Source: Chrysomallon squamiferum
Taxonomy: Eukaryota; Mollusca; Gastropoda; Neomphalida; Peltospiridae
Reading direction: 5' to 3'
Assembly (NCBI GenBank): GCA_012295275.1
Contig: CM022677.1
Location: 8,500,014 to 8,532,513 of the forward strand
Length of the DNA: 32,500 nt
Shown: one piece after another, positions 1 through 11,068 of the stretch
Position numbering within the stretch: position 1 is the stretch's first letter
Layout: each line of letters opens with the position of its first letter
Made by a program: the position numbers and the translations under genes
The notes under the pieces: model-generated
The model's input: only the letters and a program-made list of their open reading frames with translations
Told to the model about the DNA's origin: nothing
Databases searched by the model: none

Positions 1-1009
1 GTAATTATCTTGTATGTATAATAAGTGTGTTGTGTGTGTGTGTGTGTGTTATACAGAAAATACTCATGAATTAGTGCACTCATGCACGTGTATGTTTGAA
101 ATGGTAGATTCCTGATTATGTACCAGCATAAGAACATGAAGTAGGGTAATGAAATTTTATATGTAATCAGAAACATTGTATAATCATGTGCTGTCTGTAG
201 AGTGTATAAAGAATGGCTTACTGTTAATTAATAAACATATTTTATGATCTTACAGCAGTTATCATTATTATTATATAAACAATTAATAAAAAAAAGCATA
301 AGCATGTGTGTTATAATATAAAGCTATTAAGAAACAGAGTGTGAATTCTCAAAAATTTATTCAAACAGCAGATTTTTGTTATTGGTGTAAGCAAATAAGT
401 GTAAAGTGAACCATCAGATAGGAATGTTCTGTTTACAATAAACATTCCAGATTACAGTTGAAGATACTCTGTCGTTTATACATCATTCCATAAACAGAAT
501 ACTACACAGATATTCCTGTGTTTGGCAGGGATTACAATAGAACTAAACAAAATAATTATATTAAAAACATAAATAAAATTATATAACTGACTTAATATCA
601 ATGATTGGTAGATTAAGAATGTTATCTGAATTCATTTAATCTAAAAAACAAATAAATAGATATATAAAAAAAATGTTTTTTTATATATATATTAAGAATG
701 TCAGTTTATATATGTATATCTGAATGGTGTTATGTATGAATATGTGTATGGGTGTGTGTAAAAGAGAATGAGAATATTTGCATGTGTGTGAAAGAGAATG
801 AGAATATTTGCATGTCTGTGAGAGAATGTATCTTATCATAGTCAGCTTAAAATATTAAAATGCAAATATCTATACATTCTGCAGTCATAGAGTCATTTTA
901 AATGTTTCTTTTTTCCTGTGATCACAGTTATTTAAAAATATTCCATTTAAAACTGAAACTGATGATGTCTTCAAACCAGTGTATTAAAGGAAACAATTAA
1001 AAATAAAAG
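1..1009. other. AT-rich intergenic DNA
   Basis: No coding potential seen. It contains (GT)n at 29-49, AT tracts near 680-700 and the 30-bp duplication at 753-829. Confidence 0.6.
753..829 (+). repeat. 30-bp tandem duplication
   Basis: GTGTGTGWAAGAGAATGAGA followed by ATATTTGCAT occurs twice in succession, with a partial third unit (GTCTGTGAGAGAATG). Confidence 0.7.
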
Positions 1010-1352
1010 TTCTGCTGTAATACAGACACTGCAGCCAGTGATCAGTGGTGCAAAAAATGCAGCACAGCTGATGATGCAATAGTACTAATGATGCCACAGA
1101 GGTAGATGTTGCCACAACAGAACAGACAATCTGGCAGTGAGACAGATTTTGCTGCAATAAAACAGACAATGTTGCAGTGATGTAGATGTGGCTGCAATGT
1201 CAGACGATGTTGCAACAAGAACGACATTGTGGCAGACTGAAAGAATACTGCAGTGAGGCAGACACTGCTGGTATGTGACAGCCGATGTTGCAGCAAGACA
1301 GCCGATGTTGCAGCGAGACGAGACAGACAGTGTTGCAGCGAGACAGGCCAGT
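1010..1352. repeat. Degenerate minisatellite with a GTTGCAGYGAGACAG-like core
   Basis: About fifteen diverged units of roughly 20-25 bp built on GATGTTGCAGCAAGACAG. The best-kept units are at 1280-1350, and units decay toward 1010. It is richer in GC than its surroundings. Open frames across it are repeats, not a gene. Confidence 0.65.
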
Positions 1353-1637
1353 AAGTGATCAATAATGGGTGACCTTACAAATCAATACATTGTGCATAAC
1401 GTTGACAGTTTCCTCACTGAGTGAACATCCAGCCAACTGCAGAATAAATGAGTTTCATACTTCCAGTATTCCACAGAAAACTTCACCATAACAATGCAAA
1501 AAAAATTCTATGACGAAAAATAATTTAATCAAAATTTGTCTAGCTTGGATGGAAGTTACTATTAGGTTGTGGTGGTAAGCTGGATGTGTGTAAGATTTGG
1601 CTGTAAAAGTCTTGGTTTGGATGGACTTTGTGAATGA

Positions 1638-1674
<37 letters not shown>

Positions 1675-2195
1675 TGTGTATGAGTATGTGTAATTGTGAT
1701 TTTGTGTGTGTGTGCATGCATGTGTTTATGTCTGTAAATAGCTTGTATCTGAATAAGTTTGTGAGTATTTAAGTATTTGTTTATAAGACAAGCATGGATT
1801 ACAGTCTCAACAGATTATTTGTAAACTGATGTTCAGAGTTTGGTGATTAATGGCAGAAGAAATTGATCAACAGAAATGCATTTTGGATCAAAGGTTAAAC
1901 TATTGTTATGGATACATGGATGGATGGTTAAAATTAATGGATAGGTTTCAGTATGCTGGGGAATCAGAGATTCTAACAGTTAATAAGCTATGTTTAAATG
2001 TAAAGACAAATGCTTATGAATATATATGTAACTGATAAAACATTAATTATCTATGCTAATGCTCCACTTTTTATTGACAGACAAACCAAAAACAGACAGA
2101 TGGAAGTTAAGATTATTATAATAAACAATGGATGGATATTAAGATGGATATGACAGATATTATTATGTCAAGCTTTGGTAGCTGAATGTATCTAA

Positions 2196-2226
<31 letters not shown>

Positions 2227-3180
2227 TGTATTCTGTATGGATGGATGTATTCTGATGAATGGTCTAATTAAAATATTTTCTGGTTTATGTACTGATCCTG
2301 TTTGCTACAGATAGCAAACTATGCACATCTGAGCGACAAACAAACAGATGGGTGGTTTGAATGGATTGATGTAGAAAAAAGCAGATAAAGGATAAAACGT
2401 TCATGTAAATGTAAATATTAATGGCTGGCTGATAACAAAAGAAAAATGGAAATGGTCTGTCAGTAATTGTGTTTATAAAAATCGTCTACATGTCAGTGTG
2501 TTCTGTACTGATGCTGATACTAGAACACTGTTATAACTGGTTACTATGACACTGTCTCCAGCAGACTTCACTCTGTACAGCTTTATACAATGTTTCCTAT
2601 TTTTTTTTTTTTTTTTTTTTTTTAATATACATAAATGTATTACACTGTAAGTTTATTACATGCAAGTTAATACAATTTACAGTGATCTACAGTTTAATAC
2701 ATAAAAGCTCATAAAGGTAAATTTTAAATGAAATATAGTTCATGTGCCATAGGAAATACTCGATTATAACATTTTACTGTTTTGTTTTCTTTTGTTGTCT
2801 GGATTATTAATGTTATTATTATTATTATTTATTTGAGTTTTTTTAATTATTATTAATATTTTGTTCTTTATATTTTTTATTTCTCTATTATTAAGATAAA
2901 TCTTTTTCTTTATCACTATGACCATTTTAAACTTTAACATTAAAGTAATATAAGTTTGTCCACACAGTATTAAGAAACAGTGAGTTGTTTAAAATATTAA
3001 AAACTGGGTTGTGAGACCATGTTTTAACGACTGATACAAGTCTGAGAATGTGTTTATACAGATGTGTACTGAGCACCTCTCCAGGATTCCATTACATTGT
3101 GAGTGTCAGGGAACTAGACAGTCTTAACAATAAGTAACCTGACCACAATAAGATACCTTATGTAATTAGTCATTTTTCTC

Positions 3181-3188
<8 letters not shown>
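1353..3188. other. AT-rich intergenic DNA
   Basis: Holds TG tracts, (AAT)n at 2196-2225, GGATGGAT-like stretches (1915-2250) and a poly-T run at 2600-2623. The short open frame at 1850-2035 has no recognisable motif, so I do not call it. Confidence 0.5.
1639..1670. repeat. (TG)n microsatellite
   Basis: Sixteen uninterrupted TG units inside a TG-rich segment that runs to about 1725. Confidence 0.9.
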
Positions 3189-3238
<50 letters not shown>

Positions 3239-3256
3239 ATATATATATATATATCT
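3189..3256. repeat. (CT)n followed by (TA)n
   Basis: About 48 bp of CT dinucleotides followed by a short TA run and a CATA tract. The wider 3190-3640 stretch is CA-rich and carries no gene. Confidence 0.9.
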
Positions 3257-3986
3257 ATATACATACATACATACACACACAAACACACATACAACAAATA
3301 ACAGAAAGTCACTGAAACACAACTACACATACCCACAAACACAGACAGACAAATAAAAACAACAAAAAGACAAAAAACCATAGTAATACTCAAGTCTACA
3401 CACCTTTCTAAAACATAATTTTATACAGTGTGCTCCCATGGGGGAAGCATGGTGTAAGACAGACAGACAGACACACACACACATATGTGGATGCACATAC
3501 TCAGACCCAAACACAAACACATAAATATACACAAATATACAAAGTCAGACCATATAAAATACATATACAGTTAAATTTACATACAAACACAAATCCACAG
3601 ATATTCAGTACAAATCTCTCATTGTTATAAATATATATATTTCTACAAAAATCTAAATGCTTGTAACCAAGTAACAGAACTACCCTGCAATTAGGACCAA
3701 TTTCACCAAGTCCATCTGAAAGTCCAATTATTTGTATTCATTTTTAAATCTTGTTATTTATATATCCTAGCTCTCTCTGCCTTCCATAAGGTGAGTAGAT
3801 AACATACCATAAGGCTCTCTCCTTAAGATTGGAGATTTCAAGAATGAGATTAAACTCCCTGGTGATTTTGTGTTTTCTTGAAAGTAAATATCTATGCTAG
3901 GACAATTACCTACAGTACCACACAAGTCTAGAAACATGGTTCAGATAGCAAAGTTCAGAGGTCAGAGGTCAACACAGTTATGACTC

Positions 3987-4205
3987 TTCCAGAATGAACT
4001 GGGCTCAGTTAAAACAATTGTTGACTGGTTTTCTAATTACTTTATCTGTTTTTGAAATGCAGTATTAGATTTCTACATGCATATAGATACAGATGCTGAA
4101 AATTTAAATGCACACATACTTGAATGGATTCCATTACAGAAAAATAAACATACATGTGGTGACATACCAACATACACAAAAGAACCTGTACCATATACAC
4201 ACATA
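3987..4205 (+). repeat. 219-bp direct duplication, copy 1
   Basis: Begins TTCCAGAATGAACTGGGCTC and ends ACACACATA. It reads as identical to 4491-4709, at an offset of 504 bp. No coding content is recognised. Confidence 0.9.
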
Positions 4206-4490
4206 CATTCACACACACAAATGCACACACAAATAGATGCACCTAAACACACCATATGCAAACACAAATAAACAAACTTCACATACATATAACCATTCCA
4301 CAATACCTTAGGTTTTACACACACACACACACTCACATACATGGATTTTAATCTATCACAAGTAATTAATGTTGTACTGTCATAAACAAGAACAATTTTA
4401 AAAAATCCTGAAACTGTGGAAATAGCTTGCTATGTTCTCTGATGACTGACAGTCAAGATCTGACATGAATTAACATTATTTTGATAAGTT

Positions 4491-4709
4491 TTCCAGAATG
4501 AACTGGGCTCAGTTAAAACAATTGTTGACTGGTTTTCTAATTACTTTATCTGTTTTTGAAATGCAGTATTAGATTTCTACATGCATATAGATACAGATGC
4601 TGAAAATTTAAATGCACACATACTTGAATGGATTCCATTACAGAAAAATAAACATACATGTGGTGACATACCAACATACACAAAAGAACCTGTACCATAT
4701 ACACACATA
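4491..4709 (+). repeat. 219-bp direct duplication, copy 2
   Basis: Base-for-base copy of 3987-4205 as far as I can read. The sequences outside both edges differ. The 285 bp between the copies is not repeated. Confidence 0.9.
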
Positions 4710-4751
4710 AGTTTTCTGTTTAACTCTTCATTTCTATTTTTCTGAATATTT

Positions 4752-4916
4752 TTGTATGTCTGCCTCTCTGTCTCTATATGTGTCTGTATATTTTCTGTGT
4801 ATGTCTATGTGTGTGTGCACTGTCTCTTTATGTGTGTGAATATTTATGTGTGTGTGTGTGTGTATATTGTCTCTGTGTGTGTATATATATGTTTGTGTGT
4901 GTATGTGTGTGTATTA

Positions 4917-4949
<33 letters not shown>

Positions 4950-4960
4950 CTATATGTGTA
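4752..4960. repeat. Imperfect (TG)n-rich block
   Basis: About 200 bp of TG with TC and TA interruptions, ending in a pure (TG)n run at 4920-4949. Cys/Val-rich frames here are artefacts. Confidence 0.85.
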
Positions 4961-5051
4961 GAGGATAATCATTAAATCTCATAGAAAAAGAAGAAGTTTA
5001 AAAAACAGATAAGGAAGCTTACCTTCCATTCAGACACAACTGTCAACAAAC

Positions 5052-5120
5052 ACGTTCTCACTGCAACAACAACAACACTGTTGTCGACGTTCTCACTGCA
5101 ACAACAACAACACTGTTGTC
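5052..5120 (+). repeat. Two tandem copies of a 35-bp unit
   Basis: ACGTTCTCACTGCAACAACA followed by ACAACACTGTTGTCG is repeated at 5052-5086 and 5087-5120. Each unit contains the self-complementary ACAACACTGTTGT. Confidence 0.75.
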
Positions 5121-5159
5121 CTCCTCCTTACAGCTGTCAGCATCAACTGTAACAACAAA

Positions 5160-5640
5160 AACATGTCTTAATAATATTTATCAATAAAACAATAATAATA
5201 ACGATAGTAATAATAATAATTATTATTATAGTAATGATGATAATGATAAATAAATAGTTATAGTAATGAAAATAATAATAATGTTGATGATTACTGATGA
5301 TAAAGGTGGTTGATAAATAAATACATAAATAAATATATGCAGTAATACAATAATTTGTGCAATATCAGTAATACTAATTATGGAGACAGTAACAACAACA
5401 ACAATAATAATAATTAGTAATAATGTTGGTAACAGTGTTAATAATAATAATAAACAAATAAATAAAAGAAGAAACTGTTGGAGTAACATTAATAATAATA
5501 ATAGTAATAACAATAACATAATAAAAATAATAACAATAACAACAACAATAATAATAATGATAGTAAGTGTAATAATAATAATAAAAATAATAACAATAAT
5601 AATAATAATAAATAATAATAAATAAAAAGAGAATATTTTG
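5160..5640. repeat. AAT/AAC trinucleotide-rich block
   Basis: About 480 bp made almost entirely of interrupted (AAT)n, (AAC)n and AAATAA units. Long open frames on both strands are low-complexity Asn, Ile or Tyr runs and are not genes. Confidence 0.85.
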
Positions 5641-6170
5641 TGACAATTTATGCAGGAAATGTCTGGATTAATGTCTCACATTTTATAACAGCTCTGATGA
5701 AAAATCACTTATCATTAATTATCAAGACATGATTCTTTAATGCTACTGGCAGAAATTGTTTTTTTTATTACATATTTAATTGCATACTTTAAAATCCGCC
5801 TAAGCTGTGTTTCTCCTTTGAATTAAATAAAAAAACATATATACATTTATAAAAAAAAAAAGATTGATCATAAAGTTAAATCATCTATATATATATATAT
5901 ATATTTGATTTTGCTTGGAGCAGTAATTCTTTAAAATATATAAATATACACACACATAAATCTGCTCCTTTCCCTTTTTCTTGAGCTTCTGGAATACGAA
6001 AACATGGAGTGTACTATTTCACATGTACATATGTACATAAACACACACACACACACACACAGAAAAGACACATACACACACACACATACATATATATAAA
6101 TTACACATACATACACATTACACATACATACACATACATACACATACATACACATATATACACAAACATA

Positions 6171-6337
6171 CATATGCATATACATAAATTACACACAAAC
6201 ACACACACTGGTTAGAGTTATCTTTAAAATGGCAACACCAGGTTTACTCACCAGTACTGCATTTCTAAAAATCTTTTACCACAGTCACATTAATAAACAA
6301 TGAAGCTCTATTCACCGATCTATTATAAATAACAAAA
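6171..6337 (+). repeat. Long inverted repeat, left arm
   Basis: 6171-6312 is the reverse complement of 8212-8353 without visible gaps, including a CA-rich segment. After a 12-bp insertion present only here (about 6310-6321), complementarity resumes to 6337 (partner 8199-8216). The spacer is about 1.86 kb. Confidence 0.85.
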
Positions 6338-6734
6338 TGTAATATGCATGTTTATTATGCTTTGTTGCAGATCAATAATCAATACATACATGTTAGCTGT
6401 AAATATTCTGTTTGTTTTTTATTTCTACATGCTAGCTAAGAATATTTTTATTTTTCTACAGATAATTTTTAAATATTACAAATATTGTAAAACCTACTGA
6501 TACTGCTATGAAGGCAACATTTATATTTACATAATTTTGTATTTATCATATTAGGAAAAAAAAAAAAATTAAGTATATAAATAAATAAATAAATAATAAT
6601 AATAATATTAATAACAATGATGATGATGAGAACAAACTGTTTTACATTCATCACGTTCAAGGTACAAAGAACTCGTTACTGTTGAAGTGAGTTAAAGATA
6701 TTTTAGACTCCCGCGTGTAGCATGTTTTTGTTAA

Positions 6735-6808
6735 CAAATAAAATGTCAGGAAAGAGTTCACATATTAATATTAAAAATGTGTGAAATCTTTTCCTGACAT
6801 TTTATCTG
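6735..6808. repeat. 74-nt imperfect hairpin
   Basis: The outer stem 6735-6754 pairs with 6789-6808 with one mismatch and one G-U. A small internal loop (about 6755-6756 against 6786-6788) is followed by a second stem, 6757-6765 with 6777-6785, and an 11-nt loop. The shape resembles a microRNA precursor or a tiny palindromic MITE. Confidence 0.5.
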
Positions 6809-7295
6809 TTATTGTGTGAAATAACTCAAAGAATGAAAACATCCAAAACGACACTTAACACATTTTTAAAACATGTTAACAGGTTGATGATTGTAGGAAA
6901 TGCTCAAATCCAAAACTTTTTCAAAGCAGTAGAAATAGTGTTTTGTTTTATCTTTTGGATTGTTTTCCATTCAAAAAATGTATTTAATCACAGGAATTAT
7001 TTTTAAAAATCCCTAAAATGGGTTTGTATAGGGGGGTGCATACTATATGGAATTTGTATTTATATTTAGATCCTATTTTCAGGCTGTGTTTTAAAATGCT
7101 AAATCCAGGAAAAGATTCTAGACTTGTTTAATATGTGTCAAAAAATAATGTAATGTGAACTGACAAAATTATTATCTACTTATAATGCTCATAAAATGAA
7201 AGAAACTGTAAACATAACCATTATTAATTAGTTTAATGTAGTTTAAGAACACATAATTATAGACTAATTATAAAAAATATAAAAAATATTAACTG

Positions 7296-7348
7296 ATTAT
7301 GATTTATTTTTTAAATATATATATATATATTAAAAAATAAATCATAAT
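7296..7348. repeat. AT-rich palindrome with 19-bp perfect arms
   Basis: ATTATGATTTATTTTTTAA (7296-7314) and its exact complement (7330-7348) are separated by 15 bp of alternating AT. It is probably cruciform-prone or a MITE-like remnant. Confidence 0.6.
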
Positions 7349-8042
7349 AACAATTAATAATATTTGTTATATAAATTTATTTGTAGAGCTCATTGATGGG
7401 ACATTTTTGGCCATTACAAGACATTTGCAACAAATAAACTAAACCCTAATTTAGTGAAATAATAATAATAATAACAATAATTAATAATAATAATAATAAT
7501 TATAATAATAATAATAACAATAATTAATAATAATAATAATAATGGTGATAATAATAATAATGATAATGATAATAATAACAACAATAACAATTACATCAAC
7601 AACAACAACAACAAAAAATGAAGAAAAAGAAATAGGTATTAATCTGAATCTGTACTCGACATTATTTCAGGAGCTAAAAAAAACAAAAAAATTAACATTT
7701 TTATTTGTGAATATAAAATATAAAAATGTCTAATCAGCAGGGTTTACAGTCTACACATATCAAAATTAAGTTACCTTTTTGTGCAGAAACATTACTTTTT
7801 TGTTTTTTATGTTTTGATCTTGTCTGCTGTGTATGACAGAGTGTGTATTGATCTGGTTTTCTCCAGCTAGCACAGTGAGTCACTGGCTGCCACTGCAACC
7901 AGTGCTAATTACATTTTATTTCTTTAATTGATTCTTGATTAAAATTTACACTTTTTCAAATGACATATATAAATGTGTATGTCAACAACAAATGATATAT
8001 TAATAATAAATTAGCAAATAAATGAATATATATATGTCTGCA

Positions 8043-8080
<38 letters not shown>

Positions 8081-8198
8081 AGTGTATGTGTATGGGTTTG
8101 AATGTGTGTATATGTGTTGTGAGTGTATGTGTATGTCAACAACAAATGATATATTAATAATAAATTAGCAAATAAATGAATATATATATGTCTGCATG

Positions 8199-8353
8199 TT
8201 TTGTTATTTATAATAGAGCTTCATTGTTTATTAATGTGACTGTGGTAAAAGATTTTTAGAAATGCAGTACTGGTGAGTAAACCTGGTGTTGCCATTTTAA
8301 AGATAACTCTAACCAGTGTGTGTGTTTGTGTGTAATTTATGTATATGCATATG
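8199..8353 (-). repeat. Long inverted repeat, right arm
   Basis: Reverse complement of 6171-6337 apart from the 12-bp difference. The outer edge passes into (TG)n DNA, which continues to 8540. Confidence 0.85.
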
Positions 8354-8499
8354 TTTATATGTGTGTGTGTTTGTGTGTAATTTATGTATATGCATATGTT
8401 TATATGTGTGTGTTTGTATGTGATTTATGTATATGTATGTGTGTGTATATATGTGTATGTATGTGTATGTGTAATTTATATATATGTATGTGTATGTGT

Positions 8500-8540
<41 letters not shown>
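8318..8540. repeat. TG/TA compound microsatellite
   Basis: Units of GTGTGTGTTTGTGTGTAATT plus TATGTATATGCATATGTTTA are repeated twice and then degrade, ending in (TG)n at 8505-8540. It includes the outer end of the long inverted repeat. Confidence 0.8.
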
Positions 8541-8542
<2 letters not shown>

Positions 8543-8594
8543 GTATATAAATGATATATTAATACTAAATTAGTAAATAAATGAATATTATATA

Positions 8595-10640
8595 GTGGCT
8601 CTCTGAAAATGAGCCTTTGAATAATCTGGATTTCTACTGTTACTCAATTCTGAACAAAAGCGTCTAATCAGGATTTACATTTTAATTTTGTAATTCATCT
8701 TCTCTGTACTGTAAAACTACAGATTATAATAATAATAAAGTCATTGTTATTGTCTACTTTGGGTGTAAATTACAGAAAAAAAACACCCAAAAAGCAACAT
8801 GTTGTATAGTAATTAGTTTTATCACCACTAGCATGCAGCTTTTCAAGTCTGATCACTTCTTAAACAATAGCAGCAATTTCCATATAATTAGGTTACAAGT
8901 GAGATGAAATGCTATTGCTTCTTTAAAGGCTTAATAATGATGCCATGTTCTTGTAATTATTACATGCCACTAAATGAACAAGATAATTACTAGTGGACTG
9001 ATTGATACCTAAGTGATTTCATTTAGATTTAGTGACAAAAGCAGAAATAGGCACATTTTCCATTGTTTTATTATATTAGTCGTAACGGCAGAGCAACCTA
9101 AAAAATTAGGAATTTAATTTTCTAAAGCAAAATTAACATATACAAATTTAAAAGAAATGTGTTTATTGTCAACCTCTAATCACAACATATTTGCAGCTAT
9201 TCATACAGTTAATAATTTCATGGAAAAATGTTGACATTTTACAAAATTTGTTCATCATAACTGGACAAAATGGAGGCAGACTATATCAGTATCTTCAACT
9301 TTCAAAAATAATAAATTAACTAAATAAATAAATAAAATTAAAAAAGAAGGTGTGGCTTAAAAGTAAGGCAGGTATTTTACGTGCATCTCCCCTCGGCCCA
9401 TGAATTAGCTATGCAGTTTAAAATATCTAAAATTTTAATTTCGTTTCATTTCAATTTTTATAAACTGGCACTCTGTCTAAAAAAGCTCATCTCATTGTTC
9501 CCAAATGAATGTAGTTTTGACAGATTCCACTGTATATATATATATATTTCTATTAGCAAGCTAACTATAGGTAACTATTAAAAAACAAGTTTTAATTGCA
9601 TTACTGATTCCAAAATATTTATTTTTACAAAACTGGTAACTGCTTTTCTGTTAAAAATTAGGTACTATTAACTAAAAAAAAAAAAAATGAGAGTGAGATA
9701 ATATGATATAATATACATATTTATTCAAATGTTAGTTTTTTCTTTAGTTTTATTTCTTTAATACAAATTAGTATATCTCTTTAAAATTAAGTACTTTATA
9801 TCTAAAAGAATAAAAAATAAAGAAAGGTAATAACGAGAATGGAATAATTTACATACTTATTAAACATTTTGGTAAACAGAAGGTTATAACTACAACATTG
9901 TTCTGTTGTTGGTTTTTTTTAATTAATTTCCATTAACTACACCTGTAATTCTAATTATTCATTCAGTTATAAAATGCTTATCATCAAGACTGAGAGAAAA
10001 AAAAAATAATCTTCATTTACTAATGTTTACAGAAAGATTGTTACTATCAATTTTCATGTCCATTTTTTTAAATCAAATAATTATATAAAGAACTGAATGT
10101 ATCAATTATGTAAAATAAAACAACTATTGCTGAAACTATCAGGGTAAACAATAAAAACGTGGAATAACTATTTCAGTTACCTTCTACTGCAGTGAAGTGA
10201 TCCTTTCATTACATCAGCTGGAAGATATTTTGTTTTAGAAGAGATATTATTGTTATTAATCACCTGCGCTGCTATGAGACACACACAGTGCTAATACGTA
10301 TACTCATAAATCTTGGAATACTTCAAGTACTAACTAAACAAACTTTTATAAAACACTGTCAAAGCTTGAACTGAATTTATACAGTGACAGTCAGTTAAAT
10401 AAAGACAATTAAAAGTGTATGAACAAAGGTGAGATGTAAGGGTTAAACAAGGCTTTTGATTCATTTTTACTCTAAAGTTAGTTTTTGTGAAATAATGAGA
10501 AGAAACCCACACAATGAGCTATTAGTTAATTGTTCTATTACAGAGAGCAGCAAGATATTGTTTATACTCCATTTACTCACAGAGTAGAGTCTGGAATGGG
10601 TAATTTGTCTAGTGAAAAGAATTTAGCTTCAGTATCATAT
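8595..10640. other. AT-rich intergenic DNA
   Basis: About 2 kb with few microsatellites and no recognised gene, element or exon. Chance frames only. Confidence 0.5.
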
Positions 10641-10912
10641 TAACTCTAGTAATGCACTACATCTATTGATTGTAATAAGACATTAACTCCAGTAACATTT
10701 TATGTCTAGAAAAATATTAAGTATATTAATGCATTAAGCTTAGTAACACATTAAGTCTAGTAATACATTAACTCTAGTAAATATTAATTCTATAACACAT
10801 TAAGTCTAGTAAAACACAAAGTCTAGTAATGCATGAAGTCTAGTAAAGCATTATTCTAGCAATACATTTACTGAATAACACATTAAGTCTAGTGATGCAT
10901 TAACTCTAGTAA
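10641..10912 (+). repeat. Degenerate 17-20-bp minisatellite, ACATTAAGTCTAGTA type
   Basis: About fourteen units variable in length and sequence around ACATTAAGTCTAGTAA. CTAG recurs in nearly every unit. No coding content. Confidence 0.8.
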
Positions 10913-11032
10913 CATCTACTACTCTGTCACTGGTATCATTTTTAAAACTGAGTATTACTTACTAAAAATTTATTTCATGGAATGAAGACCTTTTTCATTA
11001 ACTTTCCACCTCCTTCTCTTCACACACACACA

Positions 11033-11068
<36 letters not shown>

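Larger units (their letters stand above)
7974..8594 (+). repeat. 74-bp direct repeat in two copies plus a degenerate third
   Basis: 7974-8047 and 8128-8201 share GTCAACAACAAATGATATAT and the following AT-rich block ending CTGCATGTTT, at a spacing of 154 bp. A diverged third copy lies at about 8548-8594 (AATGATATATTAATAC...). Each is next to a (TG)n tract, so the larger unit is probably AT block plus microsatellite. Confidence 0.75.

Noticed and set aside
984-1362. Minus-strand frames of 61 and 106 codons
   Set aside because: They are repeats of the GTTGCAG minisatellite (LLQHRLS-type units), with no gene signals.
1850-2035. 61-codon frame beginning MAEEIDQQK
   Set aside because: It looks more protein-like than most, but has no recognisable domain, splice context or neighbouring exon, and the region holds GGATGGAT repeats.
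5226-5646. Leu-, Ile-, Tyr- and Asn-rich frames on both strands
   Set aside because: They are translations of AAT/AAC trinucleotide repeats.
6009-6215. His/Thr/Tyr-rich plus-strand frame
   Set aside because: It is a CA/TA microsatellite translation and overlaps the inverted repeat.
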